Shown here: in pieces, positions 16,425-24,600 of the stretch
How positions within the stretch are numbered: the stretch's first letter is position 1
Layout: every line of letters begins with the position of its first letter
DNA from: Chitinophagales bacterium
Lineage (GTDB): Bacteria > Bacteroidota > Bacteroidia > Chitinophagales > S012-47
Direction of reading: 5' to 3'
DNA: 58,931 nucleotides
NCBI GenBank assembly: GCA_015487695.1
Contig: WFPF01000135.1
Location: 1-58,931 of the forward strand
Translations under genes and position numbers: made by a program
Notes under the pieces: generated by a model
The model's input: only the letters and a program-made list of their open reading frames with translations
What the model was told of the DNA's origin: nothing
The model's database searches: none

Positions 16425-17209
16425 GTAACCGCTATTGCAATGATGCCGATGGCAAAACAGTAGTAGGCAAAATAGCTTATCCTGCCCTTTTTTACAATGG
16501 AGATCATCCATGAGCAAGCGATCAGACCGGTGAGGAATGCGGCCAGAAACCCGGCAATAATGGCTGAGGTGCTGATTCCCAGGGTGCCGGCCGCGGAAAG
16601 TTCCATGATATCCTTCAGGTCGAGCAGCATGATTCCGAGGATGGGCGGGATGACCATCAGAAAGGAAAACTCTGCGGCTTTTTCACGGTTTACCCCGAGG
16701 AGCAGGGCGGTGGAGATAGTGGCACCCGATCGGGATATGCCCGGGATGACCGCCAGCGCCTGGGAAAGGCCGATTAGCAGCGCTCCGGGGCCTGTGATGT
16801 TTCTATTTCCCTTTCCTGCTCTGCTTGTCAGCAAAAGCAGGCTGCCGGTAATCAGGAGCATGAATCCCACCAGCAGGGTCCTGCCCTGAAAAAGAGCTTC
16901 CACTTCGTCTTTAAAAAAGAGGCCGGCAATAGCAACCGGTATCATGGAGACCAGAATATGAGTGACGAAACGGCTCGAATGATTCCACTCCGGGCGCAGA
17001 CCACTGAGTATCTTCCAGATGGATTTCCGAAATACGATCAGTGTGCTTAATACCGTGGCAAAATGCACGATCACAGTAAAAGCCAGATTATCGGCCGATC
17101 CTGTACGGAGAAGTGCTTCGCCCAAGACGATGTGTCCGCTGCTGCTGACCGGTAAAAACTCGGTGAGCCCCTGCACAATGCCAAGAATGACGGCCTCAAT
17201 CCAGGTCAT
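16412..17209 (-). CDS. uppP: Undecaprenyl-diphosphate phosphatase
   Basis: Dephosphorylates undecaprenyl diphosphate so the lipid carrier can be reused for peptidoglycan and polysaccharide assembly; it also confers bacitracin tolerance in other species. The 265-aa polytopic membrane protein has both BacA/UppP signatures: GLTEFLPVSSSGH at residues 14-26 and IPGISRSGATI near 155-165. About seven or eight hydrophobic helices are evident. Its ATG overlaps the DUF3098 stop by four bases. The truB start lies within its last codons. Confidence 0.96.
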   Translation of the reverse strand: MTWIEAVILGIVQGLTEFLPVSSSGHIVLGEALLRTGSADNLAFTVIVHFATVLSTLIVFRKSIWKILSGLRPEWNHSSRFVTHILVSMIPVAIAGLFFKDEVEALFQGRTLLVGFMLLITGSLLLLTSRAGKGNRNITGPGALLIGLSQALAVIPGISRSGATISTALLLGVNREKAAEFSFLMVIPPILGIMLLDLKDIMELSAAGTLGISTSAIIAGFLAAFLTGLIACSWMISIVKKGRISYFAYYCFAIGIIAIAVTWIG

Positions 17210-17532
17210 GCCTGTTCCTGCGAATCTTTAAACCGGGCCTTGTAGAAGATGGCTACGACCTCTACCATAAATCCCAGAAGTATGAGAATGGGAGCGATGG
17301 TAATGCGCATCGGGTGATAGATCTCGGACGGATCGAAATGATCGCCCCGTTGCTCACCGCCTCCGATAAAAATATATCCGAGGATGAGCAGCGCGGCACC
17401 GATGCCCATGAGTATGTAATTTAAGCGGGTAAATCGCGGCCCTTCATGCCGAACCCTCAGGCTTTTCTCCTGTGTCAGGGCGCCCGTTCCTCCGCTCTTC
17501 CGGGATGCTTTTGCATCGGGTTTCTTAGCCAT
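17206..17532 (-). CDS. DUF3098 small membrane protein
   Basis: A 108-aa protein with a lysine/arginine-rich N-terminus and two hydrophobic segments (LNYILMGIGAALLILGYIFI at ~39-58 and ITIAPILILLGFMVEVVAIF at ~78-97) separated by GGGEQRGDHFDPSEIYHPMR. This matches the DUF3098 family of Bacteroidota, a two-TM inner-membrane protein of unknown function that sits between ftsX and uppP. The conserved position suggests a part in cell division or envelope growth, but no activity is known. It has its own TAnnTTTG box upstream and is coupled to uppP by an ATGA overlap. Confidence 0.87.
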   Translation of the reverse strand: MAKKPDAKASRKSGGTGALTQEKSLRVRHEGPRFTRLNYILMGIGAALLILGYIFIGGGEQRGDHFDPSEIYHPMRITIAPILILLGFMVEVVAIFYKARFKDSQEQA

Positions 17533-17556
17533 AAATCAAATGCTTTGTTGCAGATG

Positions 17557-17564
17557 CAAATATA
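17557..17564 (-). promoter_or_regulatory. TAnnTTTG -7 box upstream of DUF3098
   Basis: TATATTTG on the minus strand, 24 bases before the DUF3098 ATG and inside the 81-bp gap after ftsX. It suggests that DUF3098-uppP-truB-ribF can be transcribed independently of ftsX. Confidence 0.5.
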
Positions 17565-17613
17565 CGTATAGTCTGAAGATTTGCCTTTATACCGCCTTTA
17601 TCAATTGAAAGTC

Positions 17614-18498
17614 TCAATAGAGGTCCTCAAGTTTCATTTTCAGGTATTTGCTGACGGCCCGCCTTGTGCTGAAGACGTTGATAACTATGCCGATCACTAC
17701 AAGCGAAGCAAAGAGAACACCCCAGTCGCGGAGATTTTGCAAGCGTTTGAGTTCGGGAACCTGGCGATAGGCCAGACTCATAAAGGCTATGAGGCCCAGG
17801 ATGGCAAGCATGGCGCTGATCATGCCGTTGATCACGGCACGTGCCAGATAGGGCTTCACGATGAAAGCCCGGGTCGCACCGATCATCTGCATGTTCTTGA
17901 TTAAAAAGCGATTGGAATACATGGCAAGGCGTACGGTGCTGTCGATCATGAGTACCGAAATTATCAGAAGCAATACACACACGCCCAGGAGCACAAAGCC
18001 GAGCAGGCGGATATTTTTGTCGAGGCTGCCCACAAGGGCTTCATTTACGCCCAGGTCGCGATAGTAGCTTCCAAAGTTTTCGCGCACCGTTTCCCTGATA
18101 TGGGCGATGCTGTCGGCATTGGCATATTCGGCATGCAGAAAGAAATCGATATGTGCCGGCAGCGGATTGTAGCCGATAAGATCTTCAAAATCATCTTCGG
18201 CATCGCTGTTCATAAGAAAGCGTTTCTTCGCTTCCTCCTTGCTTACATATTCGCTTGACTTTACAAAAGGCTCGGCTTCGAGGCGTTTCTGAATAAGCAG
18301 CACATCGGCCTGCTTCACATTGTCATGGAGATAGAGCGAAATTTTGATCTGTTCTTTTACCGTTTTGCTCAAGGCCCTGAACTGCAGCACGATCATGCCG
18401 GCCAGTCCGAGCAGAAACAACATGAGCGCAACCATCAAAATCGATGTGATGTAGGTGGGTTTTCCCTTTTTTGCTCTTTTTTTTCCGGCCTGCTCCAT
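17614..18498 (-). CDS. ftsX: Cell-division protein FtsX
   Basis: The membrane subunit of the FtsEX complex, which in other bacteria transmits ATP hydrolysis by FtsE to peptidoglycan hydrolases at the septum. From the ATG at 18498 it has 294 aa: a basic N-terminus (MEQAGKKRAKKGKPTY), TM1 (ILMVALMLFLLGLAGMIVLQ), a large periplasmic loop (residues ~48-165) and three further TMs (LLGFVLLGVCVLLLIISVLM; ALAARV-like helix; ASLVVIGIVINVF). The longer frame to 18636 has an unrelated N-terminal extension and is rejected. No ftsE is in the window. A palindrome lies just upstream of its putative -7 box. Confidence 0.92.
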   Translation of the reverse strand: MEQAGKKRAKKGKPTYITSILMVALMLFLLGLAGMIVLQFRALSKTVKEQIKISLYLHDNVKQADVLLIQKRLEAEPFVKSSEYVSKEEAKKRFLMNSDAEDDFEDLIGYNPLPAHIDFFLHAEYANADSIAHIRETVRENFGSYYRDLGVNEALVGSLDKNIRLLGFVLLGVCVLLLIISVLMIDSTVRLAMYSNRFLIKNMQMIGATRAFIVKPYLARAVINGMISAMLAILGLIAFMSLAYRQVPELKRLQNLRDWGVLFASLVVIGIVINVFSTRRAVSKYLKMKLEDLY

Positions 18499-18529
18499 AT
18501 CACTTCTTGAATTACCGGTTAAAAATAGA

Positions 18530-18554
18530 GCCTGCAGGGTCGACCTGTGCAGGC
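18530..18554. promoter_or_regulatory. Inverted repeat upstream of ftsX
   Basis: GCCTGCA and TGCAGGC form perfect 7-bp arms around an 11-base spacer that itself contains the 8-bp palindrome GGTCGACC. It lies two bases beyond a near-consensus -7 box (TATTTTTA, minus strand, 18520-18527), so it would cover the -33 region of the ftsX promoter. The position suggests an operator, but no regulator is known. Confidence 0.4.
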
Positions 18555-18675
18555 CGGCATCCCCGCACGACTGTGGAAAAGGCTGATATTGTGTCCTCTG
18601 TGCATCAATAGGGGCTGAGCAGCAAATTTGAAGCATTGACAGGGATCAGGCTGCTGTAATCTTGAATTTTCAGGT

Positions 18676-18683
18676 TAATTTTG
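18676..18683 (+). promoter_or_regulatory. TAnnTTTG -7 box upstream of leuS
   Basis: TAATTTTG, 26 bases before the ATG at 18710. It overlaps codons of the longer frame that begins at 18662 and therefore argues that the leuS start is 18710. Confidence 0.6.
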
Positions 18684-18709
18684 CGCCTTACTACAAAGCG
18701 TGGTGTACT

Positions 18710-21472
18710 ATGGATTATAATTTTGCGGAGATTGAAGCCCGTTGGCAGGCATACTGGAAGGAGAAAGACATTTACCGGGTTCGGGAAGATGAAACCAAGC
18801 CGAAATACTATGTGCTGGACATGTTTCCCTATCCCTCGGGGGCGGGCTTGCATGTGGGGCATCCCCTGGGCTATATCGCTACCGATATTTTCAGCCGTTA
18901 CCGCAGTATGAAAGGTGACAATGTGCTGCATCCCATGGGCTTTGATGCTTTTGGGCTTCCGGCCGAACAATACGCCATTGAAACCGGGCAGCATCCCGCA
19001 AAGACTACCGAAGAAAATATTGCAACTTACAAAAGGCAACTGGGCAAAATCGGATTCAACTACGACTGGAGCCGCGAAATTCGTACCTGTGATCCGAAAT
19101 ATTACAAATGGACCCAGTGGATATTTCTGCAGCTTTTCAAAAGCTGGTATGACAAGAGAGCCCAGCGTGCACGGCCCATTGACGAGCTCGTTGCCATCTT
19201 TGAGAAAGAAGGAAACCGCAATGTAGACGCTGCCAGCCACTCCGATCTGGATTTCAGCGCCAGCGAGTGGAACGCCCTGAGCGAGAAGGAGAAAGCACTT
19301 CGACTGCTTGACTACCGCCTGGCCTACCTGGCCTACAGTGAAGTAAACTGGTGCCCGGCATTGGGTACGGTGCTGGCCAATGACGAAGTACGGGACGGGC
19401 GCAGCGAAAGAGGCGGGCACCCTGTCATCCGGAAGAAAATGCGACAATGGTTTTTGCGCATTACCGCCTATGCCGATCGCCTGCTCTACGCGCTCGATTC
19501 GCTCGACTGGCCCGAATCGCTGAAAGAAATGCAGCGCAACTGGATAGGCCGCTCAGAAGGGGCAAGCGTCTTCTTCGATATCGAAGGACAGGAAGAAAAA
19601 CTGGAAATTTATACCACCCGACCGGATACGATTTTCGGAGCCACTTTTATGGTGCTGGCTCCGGAGCATCCTCTGCTGGAGAAACTGACCACGGCATCGC
19701 AGCACGAAAAAGTGGAAGCCTATGTCGATTACGTTAAAAAACGCAGCGACATTGAACGGCAACAGGAAAAGAAAGTAAGCGGTGTCTTCACGGGTTCTTA
19801 TGCGCTTCATCCCTTTACGGGTAAGCGGCTGCCTGTTTATATTTCCGAATACGTGCTCATTGCCTATGGCACGGGTGCCATCATGGCCGTGCCATCCGAT
19901 GATGAGCGGGATCAGCGCTTTGCGCAGAAATACCAGCTTCCGATCATTGAGGTAGTCGACCGGAGTGATTACCCGGGTGCGAAGATAGAAGACAAGGTGG
20001 GGCGCATGATCAACAGCGATTTTCTAAACGGGCTCGAAGTTAAAGAAGCCATTCGTGTGGTGATCGACCGGCTGGAAGCGGCAGGCCGGGGAAAAAGGAG
20101 TGTGAACTACAGGATGCGGGATGCAGGATTTAGCCGGCAGCGATACTGGGGCGAGCCATTCCCGATTGTCTATTACGATGATGTGCCATACCCGCTTGAT
20201 GAGAGCGAATTGCCTCTTGTGCTTCCCGAAATTGACAGTTACCTGCCCACAGAAGACGGACGGGCCCCGCTGGCACGAAACCGCGAGTGGGTTGAACTGC
20301 CGGATGGTGGTATTCGCGAGACCGATACCATGCCGGGCTATGCCGGCAGCAGTTGGTATTTTATCCGCTACATGGATCCGCACAATGACGAGCGTCTCGC
20401 ATCCGAAGAAGCCATTGCCTACTGGCGCGATGTCGATTTCTATATGGGCGGTGCCGAACATGCCGTGGGCCATCTGATGTATGCCCGCTTTTGGCATAAG
20501 TTTCTTTATGACATGGGCATTGTTCCCACGGAAGAGCCCTTCCGGAAACTGATTAACCAAGGAATGATTCAGGGGCAGAGCAAGATAATTTACCGCGTAA
20601 ATGACGAAAATAAATTCGTTTCGAGGGGCCTGAAAGATCGCTACGGCACGACACCCATCCGGGTAAATGTGCATTTTGTCGATCACGATGAACTGGACCT
20701 GGAGCAGCTTAGAAACTGGCGCTCCGAGTTTAAGGATGCGGAGTTTGAGTGTGAAGACGGGAAATTTCTGGTAGATACGGAAGTAGAAAAAATGTCGAAA
20801 CGCTGGCACAATGTGGTCAATCCCGATGATGTCATCGACCGCTACGGAGCCGATGCGTTTCGTATGTATGAAATGTTTTTGGGACCCATTGAGGATCACA
20901 AGCCGTGGGATACCCAGGGCATTGACGGTGTATCCAAGTTTCTCAGAAAATTCTGGCGACTTTACGTGGGTGATAATGACGAGTGGCTGGTGAAGGACGA
21001 AAAAGCCGCCACCGGGGATTTGAAGATTTTACATAAAACCATCCGCAAAGTGGGATCGGACATTGAGCGGCTCTCGCTCAATACCTGTGTAAGTGCTTTT
21101 ATGGTCTGTGTAAATGAATTGCAGGCCGCTCATTGCCACAGCCGCGAAGTGCTGGATCCTCTCGTGCGCATCATTGCACCTTTTGCACCGCATATTGCAG
21201 AAGAACTTTGGCAGCGCATGGGCGGGAAAGGATCGGTGCACCGGGCCGAGTGGCCGCAGTATGACGAGCAATACCTGATTGAAAGTGAATTTGAGTATCC
21301 GCTTTCGGTGAACGGAAAGGTACGTACCAAAATGCTGCTTCCGCTTGATATGCCGAAAGATGAGATCAGTGAAAAAGTGCTGGAAAATCCGGTGATTCGC
21401 AAATGGCTTGACGGCAAGGCTCCGCGAAAGGTCATTGTGGTGCCGGGCCGCATCATCAATATTGTAGTCTAG
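18710..21472 (+). CDS. leuS: Leucyl-tRNA synthetase
   Basis: Charges tRNA-Leu. From 18710 the protein has 920 aa and begins MDYNFAEIEARWQAYW, the family start. The HIGH-type motif is HVGH at residues 48-51 within YPSGAGLHVGHPLGY. The CP1 editing domain shows TTRPDTIFGATFMVLAPEH and YGTGAIMAVPSDDERD. The KMSKS-type loop near residue 694 reads KMSKRWHNVVNPDD, so the fifth residue is Arg rather than Ser. An extra segment of ~70 residues before this loop (GLKDRYGTTPIRVNVHFVDH onward) fits the Bacteroidota form. The anticodon-binding domain and C-terminal domain are intact. The longer frame from 18662 includes the promoter box and is rejected. Confidence 0.97.
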   Translation: MDYNFAEIEARWQAYWKEKDIYRVREDETKPKYYVLDMFPYPSGAGLHVGHPLGYIATDIFSRYRSMKGDNVLHPMGFDAFGLPAEQYAIETGQHPAKTTEENIATYKRQLGKIGFNYDWSREIRTCDPKYYKWTQWIFLQLFKSWYDKRAQRARPIDELVAIFEKEGNRNVDAASHSDLDFSASEWNALSEKEKALRLLDYRLAYLAYSEVNWCPALGTVLANDEVRDGRSERGGHPVIRKKMRQWFLRITAYADRLLYALDSLDWPESLKEMQRNWIGRSEGASVFFDIEGQEEKLEIYTTRPDTIFGATFMVLAPEHPLLEKLTTASQHEKVEAYVDYVKKRSDIERQQEKKVSGVFTGSYALHPFTGKRLPVYISEYVLIAYGTGAIMAVPSDDERDQRFAQKYQLPIIEVVDRSDYPGAKIEDKVGRMINSDFLNGLEVKEAIRVVIDRLEAAGRGKRSVNYRMRDAGFSRQRYWGEPFPIVYYDDVPYPLDESELPLVLPEIDSYLPTEDGRAPLARNREWVELPDGGIRETDTMPGYAGSSWYFIRYMDPHNDERLASEEAIAYWRDVDFYMGGAEHAVGHLMYARFWHKFLYDMGIVPTEEPFRKLINQGMIQGQSKIIYRVNDENKFVSRGLKDRYGTTPIRVNVHFVDHDELDLEQLRNWRSEFKDAEFECEDGKFLVDTEVEKMSKRWHNVVNPDDVIDRYGADAFRMYEMFLGPIEDHKPWDTQGIDGVSKFLRKFWRLYVGDNDEWLVKDEKAATGDLKILHKTIRKVGSDIERLSLNTCVSAFMVCVNELQAAHCHSREVLDPLVRIIAPFAPHIAEELWQRMGGKGSVHRAEWPQYDEQYLIESEFEYPLSVNGKVRTKMLLPLDMPKDEISEKVLENPVIRKWLDGKAPRKVIVVPGRIINIVV

Positions 21473-21615
21473 AGACTTTACATTCCCCGGCAATTGTCGG
21501 ATCATTGTCTATGCAATGAAATGGGATTTTTCAACAATATCATGACCTGTTTTATCCCATAAATCAGCGCTTAATCTGTATTTTCAGAGCAATCTAACAA
21601 AATACACTCCCGAGG

Positions 21616-24600
21616 ATGAGCCGACTAAATATACTCCTGCTGGCAGCTATTTCCACACTCTGCCTTTATCCCCTGCATGGACAGCAGTATCTGGAGATGA
21701 TACAAAATGCCAATGATCAAACCCGCTTTGAGGATATCCGGGAAGCGGCAGAACTGTATTTCAGTACCCACGACAAAGGAAAGGGCAGCGGATACAAGCA
21801 ATACAAGCGCTGGGAGGAGCATATACGTTTTCGCCTGGACGATGACGGAACGCTCACAAATTACAGTGCGCGGATATTTGAGGAAGGCGTGAAAGCCGGA
21901 CGGGTCCGCCTCGGAAGCGGAAACACGGCCCTGCCGGGAAATCAAAATCCATCGGCCGGAAACAACTGTGCGGGAGATACATGGACGGAACTGGGGCCCA
22001 GCGCCTATGTCAATGGCAACTACGGTTACAATCCGGGCCTCGGCAGGGTCAATGTGATCGCCTTCGACCCGGAAGACAGCAATGTGATTTATCTGGGTGC
22101 TCCGGCCGGAAGTCTCTGGAAAACCATCAACGGAGGCAACACCTGGACTCCGCTGACCGATCAACTTTCGAGCATCGGAGTGTCGGGTATAGCTATTGAT
22201 CCCGATGATGGAAACCATATTTTTATTTTGACCGGTGACGGTGACGGAGGCGATACCTATTCCATCGGAGTGATGGAGTCAATGGATGGCGGACTTAGCT
22301 GGAATACAAGCAATTTTTCCTATTCACAAAGTCAGGTGAAGAGGGGATATAAACTGATCATGTACCCCGGGCATCCCGATACCATGTTTGCCGTGATGCG
22401 TGACGGGATATACAGAACCTTCGATGCCTGGCAGAGTTGGACCCGTGTTCAGGGAGGCAACTTCAGAGACCTGGAATTCAATCCGGATAATCCGCAAATT
22501 GTATATGCCAGCACCACAAGAGATTTTTATCGCTCGGTAAACGGTGGCAGCACATGGGCCATCATCCCCGATGCCCTCGTATCTGCTACAAACCGAATTG
22601 AGATCGGTGTTTCGGAAGATGAACCTTCTTTCGTCTATCTCATCTCGGGGCCCTCCACCGGCAACGGACAGTTCACGGGTATTTCGCGCTCGGTAGACAA
22701 TGGACTTACTTTCACTTCGGCCATGAATACCCCGAATATTCTGGGTTATTCACCCAGCGGGTCGGACGGCAGTTCCCAGTCATGGTACGACCTGGCCATA
22801 GCCGTATCTCCATTGGATGCTTCCACGGTCATCACCGGTGGGGTTAATGTCTGGAAATCAACGGATAGCTGCAACAGCGCTACCGTACGCTCTTACTGGG
22901 TGGACCCTTCGGGCTATGAATACACTCATGCCGACATCCACGAACTGGTTTTCAACCCGCTCGACAATAAACTCTATTGCGGAAGCGATGGGGGAATATT
23001 TGTCAGCTCCGATTATGGGGACACCTGGACCAATATCAGTGACGGGATTGTCATTACACAGTTTTACCGCATTGCCAGTTCCGAGAAGCGCCCGAATGTA
23101 ATCATCGGAGGTGCTCAGGACAACGGGTCAAATAAATGGGTGGGCAATGACACCATCGTGCATATTTACGGAGCAGACGGAATGGACTGTATGGTCGATC
23201 ATACTTTTCCCGATACGATATATTTTTCGTCCCAGGGCGGGGGACTGCGCAAGTCGCTGAACGGGGGATTTACCAGTGTCAGTATTCGACCAACCAATGG
23301 TCCCTGGGTGACGCCCTATGCCATGCATCCCGACAGCTCAAATATTTTGTACGGGGGCTGGAACGATCTGTACCGCTCGGATGACGGAGGGCTGTCATGG
23401 GTCAATACCGGAATGCCTTGCAACCGGGCCATTGCCATTGCCGAGAGCAATCCGGACATCATCTATACAGCCAGTGGCAGTTCGGTCTACCGCTCCACTG
23501 ACGGGGGAACGACTTTTGTCAATGTTTCCCAGGGATTGCCCGGGCGAACCATTGCAGGATTGACCGTAAATCCGAAAGACCCCGATGAAATATGGACCTG
23601 CTACGGTGGATTCTCCGCTTCACAAAAAGTTTTCAGATCACTGAACGGAGGCAATACCTGGGCCAACCTCTCGAGCGGTGTGCCCAATGTGCCCGTTAAT
23701 GCCATCCGTATGGTCGATCACTTCAAAAACGGGGGATTGACGGGAGCCGTGTACATCGGAACCGACCTTGGCATGTATTACCGGGATGACTATACTGCCT
23801 GGACCTGTGCCAGCAACGACCTGCCCAATGTGCCGGTATTCGACATTGAATTCAATTACGGCAACAATAAAATCCGTGTGGGCACCTTTGGCAGAGGCAT
23901 CTGGGAGAGCAGCATCATCACTTCCGTGGAAGCCATATGCAAGGATGCCATAAAATACCTGGATGAAAACGGCAGGGTGATAGTGACTGCTTCGGATGTG
24001 GACAGTGCATCCCATTCTCCGCTCGGCATCGACACGATGTATGTGACCCCGGATACCTTTTATTGCTCAGATAAGGGAGAAAATACAGTCATACTCACAG
24101 TCATTGATCTGGCCGGACACATGGACCAATGTGAATCGGAAGTCACGATTCTGGATACGAGCGCTCCCAAAGCCCGATGTCAGCCACTGCAGCTTTATCT
24201 CGATAGCAGCGGCAATGCTTCCCTATCGGCATCTCAGATCAACATGGGCTCGTCAGACAATTGCGGAATCAGTGAGATGTGGGTTGAACCCAATCATTTT
24301 AGCTGCGAAGACCCTGATACGGTCTGGGTGCAACTGCTGGTGCAGGACGAAAGCGAAAACCGTGATACTTGCGAAACCTATGTGCTGCTGACAGACAGCA
24401 TCAGGCCCTGGCTGACCTGTGCCGATACGACTTTGTATCTGGATGAAGCGGGGCAGGCGGAAATCAGCCCCCCGGGGCTGATCGAAAGACCTGTCGGACA
24501 TGATACCTTCTTTTTTATTGGACAAACGGCCACCTGGACCGTGCCTGCAGGAGTTGACAGCATTACGATCGAACTCTTTGGAGCAGGAGGAGGCGATGGA

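Noticed and set aside
18499-18636. N-terminal extension of ftsX
   Set aside because: The added residues are low-quality cysteine-rich sequence, whereas 18498 gives a typical basic N-terminus before TM1.
18499-18709. T-box or leucine-responsive leader before leuS
   Set aside because: No T-box sequence, specifier loop or terminator is seen; the inverted repeat present is closer to the ftsX promoter.
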